Shown: positions 1 through 7,954 of the stretch, piece after piece
How positions within the stretch are numbered: the stretch's first letter is position 1
Layout of the letters: every line of letters starts with the position of its first letter
From: Selenobaculum gibii
Lineage (GTDB): Bacteria; Bacillota; Negativicutes; ICN-92133
Direction: 5' to 3'
Assembly: GCF_030273445.1 (NCBI RefSeq)
Contig: NZ_CP120678.1
Span: 2,615,004-2,679,003, forward strand
DNA length: 64,000 bases
Translations under genes and position numbers: made by a program
The notes under the pieces: model-generated
The model's database searches: none
Told to the model about the DNA's origin: nothing
The model's input: only the letters and a program-made list of their open reading frames with translations

Positions 1-279
1 TAATAATCAACTCCTTTTATTCTATTTTAAAATTTAACACAAATCGCCATACTTTATCTAAAAATTTTTAGCTAGATGATTACTAATTTTATTTTAACTG
101 ATTATTATAATTATACCACGATAAAAGAATATCCTATGACGATTTCTTCAAAATTTCACTTTACTACTTTTAAGCTTTACTTGAAAACCTATCCATCACG
201 CAAAGCTTTTATTTTACACCTTGTTAGATGGATATTTTTATTTATTTTGTATATAACTCTTCCCGATATCCCAAAAACA
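1..279. other. left-edge intergenic region
   Basis: No convincing gene is seen here. On the minus strand an AAGGAG motif lies about ten bases from the window edge, which could be the ribosome binding site of a leftward gene starting just outside. Short frames in this stretch have no family resemblance and were left out. Confidence 0.35.
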
Positions 280-318
280 AACCCACCCAGCCTAAATATT
301 ATTTAAGCTGGGCGGGTT
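280..318 (-). terminator. rho-independent terminator of ychF operon
   Basis: A 12-bp inverted repeat (280-291 with 307-318, one mismatch) is followed on the minus strand by a T-rich run. It lies directly after the ychF stop codon. Confidence 0.85.
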
Positions 319-321
319 ATT

Positions 322-1428
322 TTATACGTTAAAGCGGAAATATGTTACATCTCCATCTTTCATGATATATTCTTTTCCTTCAAGCCTCACTTGCCCTTTT
401 TCCCGTGCTGCATTTTGACTTCCTGCCGCAATGAGGTCATCATAAGAAACAATCTCGGCACGGATGAAGCCACGTTCAATATCACTATGAATTTTACCCC
501 CAGCAGCCGGCGCTTTTGTTCCGTTCGTAATTGTCCAAGCATGAACTTCCTGTACACCTGCTGTTAAAAAAGTAATTAATCCAAGCAATTTAAAGGACGC
601 TTTAATTAATTTATCCAAGCCAGATTCAGTTAACCCAAGCTCTGCTAAGAAATCTTTTGCATCCGTTTCATCTAGTTCAGCAATTTCAGATTCCACCTTT
701 GCCGATACTACAATTACTTCCGCTTTTTCATGCGCTGCATATTCTTTTACTTTTTGCACATATTGATTTTCAACATCCGCCGTTGCAACTTCATCTTCCG
801 CAACATTTGCTACAAATAAAGTTGGTTTTAATGTAAGCAAATTTAAATCACGAACGAGTAAAAGCTCATCTTCTGTCATTTCCACACGACGTGCCGGCAA
901 TGCTTCTCCTAGCACTTCCTTTACGCGGTTTAATAAATCTAATTCTTCACGCGCTTTTTTATCGCCGCTTTTCGCTAACTTCTGTAAACGCTCCATACGC
1001 TTTTCTACAGATTCTAAATCGGCTAGGCATAATTCGGTATTGATAATTTCAATATCACGAATTGGATCAATCCCGCCCTCTACGTGTGTAATATTTTCAT
1101 CTTTAAAACAACGAACCACTTGTGCCACTGCATCTACTTGGCGAATGTGCGACAGGAATTTATTTCCTAAGCCTTCTCCTTGTGCAGCACCTTTTACTAG
1201 ACCTGCAATATCAACGAAACGAATAGATGCCGGTACAATTTTTCTCGCTTGATTCATATCACTTAACACTTGTAGACGAGGATCCGGTACATCGACAACG
1301 CCCACATTCGGCTCAATCGTACAGAACGGATAATTTGCCGCTTCTGCGCCTGCTTTTGTAATTGCATTAAATAATGTACTTTTACCAACGTTCGGCAATC
1401 CAACAATGCCGACTTCTAAGTTACTCAT
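322..1428 (-). CDS. ychF: redox-regulated/ribosome-associated GTPase YchF
   Basis: YchF (OLA1 family) is a cytosolic Obg-superfamily P-loop ATPase/GTPase that associates with ribosomes. The protein is 368 aa, close to the usual 363-370. The P-loop GLPNVGKS is at residues 10-17, the switch motif DIAGLVKGA starts near residue 73, a coiled-coil insertion follows, and a TGS domain occupies the last ~85 residues. It is the last gene of a leftward operon after the DUF951 protein and the SDR oxidoreductase. The ychF/DUF951 association is also seen near the origin of Bacillus (yyaF/yyzM), in keeping with the rest of this window. Confidence 0.96.
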   Translation of the reverse strand: MSNLEVGIVGLPNVGKSTLFNAITKAGAEAANYPFCTIEPNVGVVDVPDPRLQVLSDMNQARKIVPASIRFVDIAGLVKGAAQGEGLGNKFLSHIRQVDAVAQVVRCFKDENITHVEGGIDPIRDIEIINTELCLADLESVEKRMERLQKLAKSGDKKAREELDLLNRVKEVLGEALPARRVEMTEDELLLVRDLNLLTLKPTLFVANVAEDEVATADVENQYVQKVKEYAAHEKAEVIVVSAKVESEIAELDETDAKDFLAELGLTESGLDKLIKASFKLLGLITFLTAGVQEVHAWTITNGTKAPAAGGKIHSDIERGFIRAEIVSYDDLIAAGSQNAAREKGQVRLEGKEYIMKDGDVTYFRFNV

Positions 1429-1533
1429 AAATCTTTATTCCACCTTACTTTATCTATTTCCCATTTTTGTTATTTCCAAAAAAACAAATCATTTCTATTG
1501 TAGATTATCCACCAATGAAAAGCAATACCTCGA

Positions 1534-2250
1534 TTAACCAATCCTCTTGATCATCCAGCCAGGCAATACTTTTAGTAAATAGGCAATAAACCGCCATCTC
1601 GAACTCACATAAACTTGCTTTTCTTTATTTTTTATTGCCCTGTAAATCTGCTTTGCCGCAGCTTGTGGAGAAATTCGCCAAAATTCACTCGCCTGTCCCA
1701 TATTGGTATCGACAAATCCAGGCTGTATATTCGTTATGATGATTTTCGCCTGACGACGAAAAACAATTGCCCGAAGTGATTCAAGATAATTTATAATAAA
1801 TGCTTTTGATGCCGAATAAGCTGGTGCTCCCCCCAGCCCTCGTATCCCTGCAATAGAAGAAACGCCTGCCAAATGACCTTTGCCTTGCGACAAAAAATAC
1901 TGCATAGCTACATTGCACATCGTCGTAAATCCCATAACATTCGTTTTTAACGTATTTAACTCAAGGTCTAAGTCAAGGCTCCAATTTACCTTGCCTACAC
2001 CCGCATTGAGAATAATAATATCCACCTCTTGCATTTCCCCGATTAACTCTTCTAGCCCTTTACTGGCTAACTCTGTATTACGAATATCCATTGCCTTTAC
2101 ATAAACCTTCGTTGGCAATTCATTTTTTAGCTCGTCTAAGATTTCTTCTCTACGTCCTGTAATTCCGACTTCAAATCCTTGATTCGCATAAACCTCTGCT
2201 AACGCTTTGCCAATGCCGGAAGTCGCTCCGATAATAATCACCTTTGCCAA
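1534..2250 (-). CDS. SDR-family NAD(P)-dependent oxidoreductase
   Basis: This is a classical short-chain dehydrogenase/reductase of 238 aa. It has the nucleotide-binding motif GATSGIGKA near residue 8, an NAG motif near residue 83, and the catalytic Ser plus YxxxK (YSASK) near residues 131-150. The start is TTG, supported by AAAGGAGG eight bases upstream; no nearer ATG fits. The C-terminus is hydrophobic and basic, which may attach the protein to the membrane. Substrate cannot be told from sequence. It lies between the DUF951 gene and ychF on the same strand and is probably co-transcribed. Confidence 0.88.
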   Translation of the reverse strand: MAKVIIIGATSGIGKALAEVYANQGFEVGITGRREEILDELKNELPTKVYVKAMDIRNTELASKGLEELIGEMQEVDIIILNAGVGKVNWSLDLDLELNTLKTNVMGFTTMCNVAMQYFLSQGKGHLAGVSSIAGIRGLGGAPAYSASKAFIINYLESLRAIVFRRQAKIIITNIQPGFVDTNMGQASEFWRISPQAAAKQIYRAIKNKEKQVYVSSRWRFIAYLLKVLPGWMIKRIG

Positions 2251-2274
2251 AACGCAAGCCTCCTTTAACTAAAA

Positions 2275-2475
2275 CTACGATTCGCTTTTTTTACTTACGA
2301 TATTTTTCACTGCCTTTTCAAACTTTATTCGCGGAATCATCACCCATCGTCCACAACCTTGACACTTGATTCCAAAGTCCATACCCGTGCGGGTAATTTC
2401 CCACAAATCACTACCACATGGATGTGTTTTTTTCATCTTTACGATATCGCCCATTTCATATTTCACTCTTTCCAT
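2275..2475 (-). CDS. DUF951 family protein (YyzM-like)
   Basis: A 66-aa protein starting MERVKYEMGD, typical of DUF951. It carries four cysteines/histidines (HPCG, CQGCG) that look like a small zinc-binding fold. The reading frame is open further upstream, but GGAGG lies six bases before the ATG at 2475, so the shorter start was chosen. DUF951 genes commonly sit beside ychF, as here (DUF951, SDR, ychF). Function is unknown; a nucleic-acid or ribosome-linked role is only a guess from context. Confidence 0.85.
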   Translation of the reverse strand: MERVKYEMGDIVKMKKTHPCGSDLWEITRTGMDFGIKCQGCGRWVMIPRIKFEKAVKNIVSKKSES

Positions 2476-2506
2476 TTTGTCCTCCTTAAAGTTTATAAAT
2501 AAAGTC

Positions 2507-2536
2507 ACGTTTATATAGAAGATCACATACTATACT
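2507..2536 (+). promoter_or_regulatory. possible sigma-K-type promoter
   Basis: CATACTATA at 2526-2534 fits the sigma-K -10 pattern CATAnnnTA, with an AC at 2507-2508 seventeen bases upstream. A housekeeping -10 (TATACT, 2531-2536) overlaps but lacks a good -35. Suggestive only. Confidence 0.3.
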
Positions 2537-2564
2537 GTAGCAATTACAGTTGGGGTGATTTTAT

Positions 2565-3026
2565 ATGGCAACGCCTATTCTCGATGTCATTATTGCCGAC
2601 GTAAATGCGCTTGTACCAAATTTAGCGTCTCTAGCGAGTACATATAGACTGCTCGTTGGCTCAGCCGAAGAAATTGGCCGTATTCCTGGCGTACCAATTG
2701 AAGTATACGAACGCGCCATTATTCGCTTTGACCAAGCTGGTACACTGATTGACATCATTCAAGCATTATTATGTTGCAAGATTAAATTCTTGGCTGAATT
2801 CCTCAGCACGACATGTGCACCAATTGATGTCTTTAGCTTAGCGCAAAACCCTATTGAAGACAACACTATTGAACAAATTGTTGAAGTCGAAGTATTACGT
2901 CGTGTTTTAAAATGCTTCTGTAAGGAAAATTCTTGTTTCGACACTACGGAACCTTTAAATCCAGATTGCGCATTTGCATGTCCAAATCCTATTGAAAATC
3001 CATCCGACTTAACAGATGTCGAATAA
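2565..3026 (+). CDS. hypothetical protein, Cys-rich C-terminus
   Basis: The family is not recognised. The 153-aa protein has no signal peptide and no clear membrane span. The first ~95 residues look helical with a conspicuous LLCC pair. The C-terminal third contains a cluster of cysteines (CFCKENSC, PDC, FACP) that could bind metal or form cross-links. It has a GGGGTG ribosome binding site and a strong shared terminator, so it is expressed as a single gene. A sigma-K-like promoter upstream raises the possibility of a mother-cell (spore-coat) protein; this is inference. Confidence 0.7.
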   Translation: MATPILDVIIADVNALVPNLASLASTYRLLVGSAEEIGRIPGVPIEVYERAIIRFDQAGTLIDIIQALLCCKIKFLAEFLSTTCAPIDVFSLAQNPIEDNTIEQIVEVEVLRRVLKCFCKENSCFDTTEPLNPDCAFACPNPIENPSDLTDVE

Positions 3027-3034
3027 CAAAAAGT

Positions 3035-3079
3035 ACTGCAAATGAGCAACAGCTAAAATGCCTGTTGCTCATTTGCAGT
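3035..3079. terminator. bidirectional terminator
   Basis: A perfect 18-bp stem (3035-3052 with 3062-3079) with a 9-nt loop lies between two convergent genes, with A-rich and T-rich flanks. The right arm touches the stop codon of the minus-strand gene. Confidence 0.9.
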
Positions 3080-4494
3080 TATTTTCTTTCTTGGAGAATT
3101 CCTGCATCATATAAGGATTGAATACATGCAAATGTTATTTCCGGCTTAATTTCTTGATCAATAAGTAACGTTGCTATCTCACGACTTGTATACATCGCTT
3201 CATCAATCAACTCACCAACCAATTGATATACTGGCTGATTTAATTCAATATCATCTAAAAATGTCCATTTATATTTTGCCATACTTTCTAAACAAAAACC
3301 GCTTTTTTGCTTAGAATAACGATAATAAGGCTTAAAAGTAATAATTTTCGTCCGATCAACTTCTACTGGCATATAGATTTTAATCATTTGCCGGATTTTT
3401 TCTTCAAAATCTACAGCATCGCTAAATTCAGTTTCAGCTAAAACAATATTTCCTTCTGGATGTTGATAGTCTATATTACAAGGAGTCGTTAATCGTATTC
3501 TCTTTTCTGGCATATTAACGACAAATCCAGAACACTCAATCGCAGATTTCACCATCAATGAATCCATTTTTACATATTCAGCTTTTTTCGTCTGATCATC
3601 ATAGATTACAATATCCTTTAATTTTTTTGCTTGAGGAAAATCTAAGACTAAATCAACATATAATAACTCCTCTGGACTAAAAGCATCCATTAAGCGATGA
3701 AAATCTGCTAAACTGTGTACAAAAAATTGATGCATCGTCGGCAACATCGCTGCATTTTTCAGAAATAGTTTTGTTTGTTCAACGTCTTGCAATGCTAAAG
3801 AAGTCGCAACTTGTGGAATATATTGATAAATCTTCTGATAGATATCTGCAAACGCTTTATACTCTATATTATCCAAAGGATCAGTTGCAAAATAACAATG
3901 ATTTACCGTTTTCCCGAATAAATTATATGTACTATGTAAAATACTTTGCCATAGAGCAATATTTTCTTGATTTAGTTGAAAAATACGCGTTAGAGGCTTA
4001 TTTTCTGAACGAAAACGAAAAGAATCGGTCACCGTTCGTCCTGTCGTCAATTCAAAAGCAATTGGGTGATGAATAATTGAACGGCTTCGATTCCCAAATT
4101 CACCTTTGCAGCGATTTATTTGCCGATTTCGCCACGCTTCAAATGCCTTATTTTTTACCCTACCTAATTCATTTTGCACAATCATACGCAAATTGCGACG
4201 TTCGATTAAATAAGCTCTATACCTCCGCATTATCATTGGCAAGCTCATATCATCCAACAAATAAAACTCCGGAGTAAATAGATATTGCAATTCATCCGCA
4301 TTAAACGGTACACGATATTGATTTAGTAAAGCCTGTGGTTTTTCACCGTATGTATTACGAAATTTTTCATCTGCCAAATACCGCTCTAAAAACCTTTTAA
4401 CATATGCAACCTGGTGGATATGCACAGCATCGTGAAGCCTAGCCGATATCAATTCGGCGATCGCATTTGATTTTACCTTTCCCTTTCTATCCAT
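3079..4494 (-). CDS. hypothetical protein, 471 aa, winged-helix-like C-terminus
   Basis: Not recognised with confidence. There is no signal peptide. An N-terminal segment (about residues 30-75) resembles short helical modules of the kind 'fLaDekFRntY...LlnqYrvPfnadEL'. A basic middle follows (NRQINRCKG, near 125), then a largely helical body. The last ~50 residues (LVGELIDEAM...LYDAGIL) look like a winged helix. Few cysteines are present and no catalytic motif was seen. It is monocistronic, convergent with the 153-aa gene and preceded by GGAGGTG. A peptide-maturation or regulatory role cannot be decided from sequence. Confidence 0.7.
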   Translation of the reverse strand: MDRKGKVKSNAIAELISARLHDAVHIHQVAYVKRFLERYLADEKFRNTYGEKPQALLNQYRVPFNADELQYLFTPEFYLLDDMSLPMIMRRYRAYLIERRNLRMIVQNELGRVKNKAFEAWRNRQINRCKGEFGNRSRSIIHHPIAFELTTGRTVTDSFRFRSENKPLTRIFQLNQENIALWQSILHSTYNLFGKTVNHCYFATDPLDNIEYKAFADIYQKIYQYIPQVATSLALQDVEQTKLFLKNAAMLPTMHQFFVHSLADFHRLMDAFSPEELLYVDLVLDFPQAKKLKDIVIYDDQTKKAEYVKMDSLMVKSAIECSGFVVNMPEKRIRLTTPCNIDYQHPEGNIVLAETEFSDAVDFEEKIRQMIKIYMPVEVDRTKIITFKPYYRYSKQKSGFCLESMAKYKWTFLDDIELNQPVYQLVGELIDEAMYTSREIATLLIDQEIKPEITFACIQSLYDAGILQERK

Positions 4495-4709
4495 AAGTTA
4501 AATTTCACCTCCATTTACAAAATCCTAAATTTCACTTAATCTATAAGCAGATATATAATCACGATTTACAAATTGCGTCATTTCAGCTAAAAAAACAGAA
4601 ATGATGCTCTCCCGCGTGCATCAAATAAACAATAGTTTAGCCGAATAATCTTGCTGTACTTTTCTCTTTTATCTTGACAAAATCCTGCATAATAAATGAG
4701 ATAATTATA

Positions 4710-4830
4710 AAGTAGACTGATTCAGATGGAGTTTTTACTTCATCTGAATCCTAACCGCCCTTATACAGAGGCTAATCTGCTCGCTTGTCCCCCTGTGGAG
4801 TTGGAGTCCTAGCACAGATTAGCCTTCGGA
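4710..4830 (+). ncRNA. structured dispersed repeat, copy A
   Basis: This 120-nt element contains two hairpins. The first pairs 4719-4728 with 4741-4750; the second pairs 4769-4779 perfectly with 4815-4825. Similar blocks in the same orientation occur at 50000-50130 and 37362-37475. They share an AAAGT[AG] start, a CAG[AG]TG(G)A(G/A) hairpin, and a core resembling CTCGCTTGT-GTGGAGTTGGAGTC. It occupies the rest of the otherwise gene-free 4495-4878 stretch, in the leader of the nitrilase/fosX pair. It could be a small RNA, a cis-regulatory leader or a mobile repeat. Confidence 0.5.
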
Positions 4831-4878
4831 TAAACTCTTCAAATGTATCTATAAAAACAAAGAGGGTGAGGATGAATA

Positions 4879-5661
4879 ATGAAAGTATCGCTCCTACAAA
4901 TGCAAATAAAGCTCGGTGATTTCACCTCAAATCAGGCCACTATACATCGCTTAATAGAAAAGAGTATGGAAAATAAGCCTGATATCATCGCATTACCGGA
5001 AATGTGGAATGTAGGTTTTTTCCCCCGTCCTTTAAATGAATATGCTGACCCAAACGGAGAGAAATGTCAATCTTTTTTAAGCAATTTAGCCAAACAATAT
5101 AATGTAAATATCGTCGGTGGATCAATTGCTAGAATTACTGACAAGCAATTGTACAATACGAATTATACCTTTGACCGTTCTGGTAACTTAGTGGCTTCTT
5201 ATGATAAAATCCATCTTTTTTCTCCCGCAAAGGAAGATAAACTTTTTACCGCTGGAAATAAATACGTTGTCTTTGAACTAGATGGTATAAGATGCGCCGT
5301 TATCATTTGTTACGATCTTCGCTTTTGTGAATTAGTCCGCTCACTTACAGTGCAAAATGTAGATTTACTTTTCATTCCCGCAGCTTGGCCTATCGAGCGA
5401 AAAATGCATTGGGAAATTTTAAGTCAAGCGCGCGCTATTGAAAATCAATGCTTTGTTGCTGCAATTAACGGCTCAGGAAGATTTCATAAATTTCATCTCT
5501 GCGGCAATTCTATGCTCATTAATCCGTGGGGAAAAATCCTTGAAAAAGCAACGGAGGCAGAGTCAATAATTGTCGCCGAGTTAAATTTGCAATTATTACA
5601 AGAAATCCGTTCTAGCATTAATGTTTTTCATGACCGTCGTCCTGACCTTTATTTTAAATAA
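4879..5661 (+). CDS. carbon-nitrogen hydrolase (nitrilase superfamily, omega-amidase-like)
   Basis: This 260-aa cytosolic amidase has the full nitrilase triad: Glu41 (PEMW), Lys110 (DKIHLF) and Cys144 (ICYDLRF). The closest recognised group is the omega-amidase/YafV/MtnU type, which hydrolyses alpha-keto amides such as 2-oxoglutaramate in methionine salvage and glutamine transamination. The exact substrate is an inference. GAGG lies 7-8 bases before the ATG. It is followed 37 bp downstream by fosX on the same strand, and both end at the hairpin at 6093-6133. Confidence 0.88.
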   Translation: MKVSLLQMQIKLGDFTSNQATIHRLIEKSMENKPDIIALPEMWNVGFFPRPLNEYADPNGEKCQSFLSNLAKQYNVNIVGGSIARITDKQLYNTNYTFDRSGNLVASYDKIHLFSPAKEDKLFTAGNKYVVFELDGIRCAVIICYDLRFCELVRSLTVQNVDLLFIPAAWPIERKMHWEILSQARAIENQCFVAAINGSGRFHKFHLCGNSMLINPWGKILEKATEAESIIVAELNLQLLQEIRSSINVFHDRRPDLYFK

Positions 5662-5698
5662 AAATGCATTCCCATATTTTATATAGAAGGTGATTTAA

Positions 5699-6115
5699 AT
5701 GATTACAGGCATTAGTCATATTACTTTTATCGTAAAAAATCTCGACCGGACTGCTAATCTTTTTAAAAAAGTTTTTGATGCAAAAGAAATCTATACCAGC
5801 GAAGAAAAAAAACATTCGCTATATAAAGAAAAATTTTTTCTTATCGGGAATCAATGGATTGCAATTATGGAAAGTGAGGCGATTGTTCACCGGACCTATC
5901 ACCATATTGCTTTCAAAATAGAGGAACAAGACATAGATATCTACCTCAAAAAAATTAAAAATCTTAACTTGGAGTTAAAACCGCCTAGACAACGTATTTC
6001 AGGCGAAGGATATTCAATTTATTTTTATGATTATGACAATAATCTGTTTGAACTGCATACAGGAACATTGTCCCAAAGGTTAACATCATATGAACAGGCA
6101 GATAATGAAGTATAA
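5699..6115 (+). CDS. fosX: fosfomycin resistance hydrolase FosX
   Basis: A 138-aa vicinal-oxygen-chelate (glyoxalase-fold) protein closely resembling Listeria FosX, which opens the fosfomycin epoxide with water using Mn(II). The metal ligands are in place (His7, His69, Glu118) and so is the proposed general base Glu44 (LYKEKF). The QGEG-like loop is SGEGYSIYFYDYDN. The hydrolase assignment, rather than FosA/FosB glutathione or thiol transferase, rests on Glu44 and overall similarity. It is the second gene of a probable two-gene operon. Chromosomal FosX homologues are common in Firmicutes and need not mean recent transfer. Confidence 0.9.
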   Translation: MITGISHITFIVKNLDRTANLFKKVFDAKEIYTSEEKKHSLYKEKFFLIGNQWIAIMESEAIVHRTYHHIAFKIEEQDIDIYLKKIKNLNLELKPPRQRISGEGYSIYFYDYDNNLFELHTGTLSQRLTSYEQADNEV

Positions 6116-6133
6116 CTTCATTATCTGCCTGTT
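6093..6133 (+). terminator. terminator of nitrilase-fosX operon
   Basis: A perfect 19-bp inverted repeat with a 3-nt loop overlaps the fosX stop codon. The following tract is only moderately T-rich. Confidence 0.75.
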
Positions 6134-6194
6134 TACTCTATGTAATAATCCGCCCTAGACTCTCATCTTTCAGTGAGAGCTGAGATCAGGGTAG

Positions 6195-6476
6195 TCAAAA
6201 TAACTGCGAATAGTAGTTAGATGGATCTAAAGCTCTGCCTGAAACAAAGCTTACAAGTTCTCCAAAGTTTTGATAAAAATAGGTAACTGCTAAACCGATA
6301 TAACCGCCACCAATAATACCTACCGCTCTAGGTAATTCTTTTAAAGCAAACATTGTATTACTAAAATAAACAAATTTGCTTTCTTTTATCTTTGACCAAT
6401 CTGCAGACTTCGTTGGGTATCCCCACTTCCCTTCTTTTGTTATTACTAAATACGCTTTTTTAAGCTTAGCCAACAC
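6195..6476 (-). pseudogene. fragment of FAD/NAD-dependent disulfide oxidoreductase
   Basis: The 93-codon frame contains a recognisable NAD(P)-binding core: LKELPRAVGIIGGGYIGLA followed by YFYQNFG matches the second dinucleotide-binding motif of pyridine nucleotide-disulfide oxidoreductases, where LPKxLxIIGGGYIGLE...YANFG is usual. It is preceded by the expected 'FVYFSNTMFAL' strand-helix. The N-terminal FAD-binding half, the redox-active CxxxxC and the C-terminal dimerisation domain are all missing; the frame stops soon after the motif. Upstream sequence in the same frame is unrelated. It is best read as a decayed remnant rather than a small working gene. Confidence 0.6.
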
Positions 6477-6619
6477 TTTTCTAATGCGTACAAGATGTGT
6501 GCAGACATTCTCAGCAAACGATTCACTGGATTGACTCGTTTGCTTATGATTTAAAAAACCAATGCATGAACAGCAACTGTAAATTCACTCGTCATCTTCT
6601 TCAATTATTTCCCATTCTT

Positions 6620-7051
6620 TTATTTTTCTTGGTATGCATCAGACTCCGTTTCATATTGCCATGTATCGATGCCCCCAAAATCATATACATGCTTATACCC
6701 CATAGCAATTAGTTTTTCCGATGCTTCTCGACTACGATTTCCACTACGGCAATAAACTAAAACTGTATCCGATTTTTTTATCCCTTCAATTTCTTTATTT
6801 GTAATTGTTTCATTTGAAATAAGGATCGCGCCTGGAATATGCTTTATCTTATATTCTGCAGGGGTCCGCACATCCAAAATTATCACACTTCTATTTTCAT
6901 CTATGATTTTTTTTGCTTCATCACCTGAAATTCGCACACAAGTCCCTCCCTCTTCATTATTTACGTTATTTTGCGTATTTGCATTAGCACAGCCTGCCAA
7001 TATAAGCGCTAAGAATACAATCATTGAAATTAATAACAATATTTTATTCAT
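6620..7051 (-). CDS. rhodanese-like lipoprotein
   Basis: A 143-aa exported protein. The signal peptide ends in a lipobox (LAGC, Cys21), so it should be lipid-anchored outside the cytoplasm. A single rhodanese domain follows, with LDVRTPAEY and the active-site loop CRSGNRS, which ends near FGGIDTW. It probably carries sulfane sulfur or handles thiol/selenium compounds; the substrate is not evident. Three ATGs lie together at the start; the third was chosen because it is spaced properly from GGAG. It is monocistronic and divergent from purC. Confidence 0.87.
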   Translation of the reverse strand: MNKILLLISMIVFLALILAGCANANTQNNVNNEEGGTCVRISGDEAKKIIDENRSVIILDVRTPAEYKIKHIPGAILISNETITNKEIEGIKKSDTVLVYCRSGNRSREASEKLIAMGYKHVYDFGGIDTWQYETESDAYQEK

Positions 7052-7136
7052 CATCATTCTCCTTTATTTTCATACCGTAATTATATTTATTACAGTATGA
7101 AGTATCAAGAAAAAATTTGCTACAAAACCAAATTTT

Positions 7137-7166
7137 TTGACAGTCTTTTTCTACCTGTAGTATGAT
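7137..7166 (+). promoter_or_regulatory. purC promoter
   Basis: TTGACA (7137-7142) and TATGAT (7161-7166) with an 18-bp spacer lie about 40 bp before the purC start. Confidence 0.7.
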
Positions 7167-7207
7167 GTAATTAGGTAACAAAATTACATAACATCTAGGA
7201 GGCAAAA

Positions 7208-7891
7208 ATGGACTTAGTTTATACAGGGAAAACAAAAAACGTTTACAAACTCGAAGATGGTAACTACTTATTAAAATTTAAAGACGACGTAACTGGTACA
7301 GATGGTGTATTTGATCCAGGTGCAAATACTGTAGGTTTATCTATCGAAGGCGCTGGTCGTGCAGGTTTAAGTTTAACAAAGTACTTTTTTGAAATTATAA
7401 ATGCCAAAGGGATTCCAACACATTACCTCTCTGCGGATATTGAAAATGCAACGATGACAGTAAAACCAGCAACCGTCTTTGGTCAAGGATTAGAAGTTAT
7501 CTGCCGTTATCGCGCAGTCGGTAGTTTTTTACGCCGTTATGGAAAGTACGCTCAAGATGGACAAGAATTAGATGCTTTTGTTGAAGTTACATTAAAAGAC
7601 GACGATCGCGAAGATCCACCAATTACTAAAGATGCATTAGCTATGCTTAACATCTTAAGCGAATCCGAATATGAAATATTAAAAGATTTAACAAAGAAAA
7701 TTGGCAATATTGTAAAAGAAACGCTTGCCGAAAAAGGCATCGAACTTTATGATATCAAATTTGAATTCGGGCGTGTTGGCGCAGACAATCATATCGCTTT
7801 AATTGATGAAATTTCCGGCGGGAATATGCGTGCATTTAAGAATGGCGAATATATCGAACCATTAGTATTAGAAAAATTAATCTTAGCTTAA
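7208..7891 (+). CDS. purC: phosphoribosylaminoimidazole-succinocarboxamide synthase
   Basis: SAICAR synthetase joins CAIR and aspartate with ATP in purine synthesis. The protein is 227 aa, slightly shorter than the ~235-aa norm but complete. The N-terminal YTGKTKNVY loop and the segments [20 protein letters not shown] and [11 protein letters not shown] are typical. AGGAGG lies seven bases before the ATG. It stands alone, with its own promoter and terminator, instead of inside a pur operon. No purine riboswitch is visible in its short leader. Confidence 0.96.
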   Translation: MDLVYTGKTKNVYKLEDGNYLLKFKDDVTGTDGVFDPGANTVGLSIEGAGRAGLSLTKYFFEIINAKGIPTHYLSADIENATMTVKPATVFGQGLEVICRYRAVGSFLRRYGKYAQDGQELDAFVEVTLKDDDREDPPITKDALAMLNILSESEYEILKDLTKKIGNIVKETLAEKGIELYDIKFEFGRVGADNHIALIDEISGGNMRAFKNGEYIEPLVLEKLILA

Positions 7892-7903
7892 TATATCCGG
7901 CAA

Positions 7904-7950
7904 AAAAAGAGCTATTCATTGAAAATCACTTTCAATGAATAGCTCTTTTT
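7904..7950. terminator. bidirectional terminator purC / CDF transporter
   Basis: A perfect 21-bp stem (7904-7924 with 7930-7950) flanked by an A-run and a T-run serves both convergent genes. Confidence 0.92.
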
Positions 7951-7954
7951 CCAT

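Noticed and set aside
76..306. 76-codon plus-strand frame at the left edge
   Set aside because: Low-complexity AT-rich translation, no ribosome binding site, and it runs into the ychF terminator.
2759..3049. 96-codon minus-strand frame opposite the 153-aa gene
   Set aside because: Fully antisense to a gene with a good ribosome binding site; no family resemblance.
6497..6712. 71-codon plus-strand frame overlapping the rhodanese gene end
   Set aside because: No start signal and half of it is antisense to the rhodanese gene.
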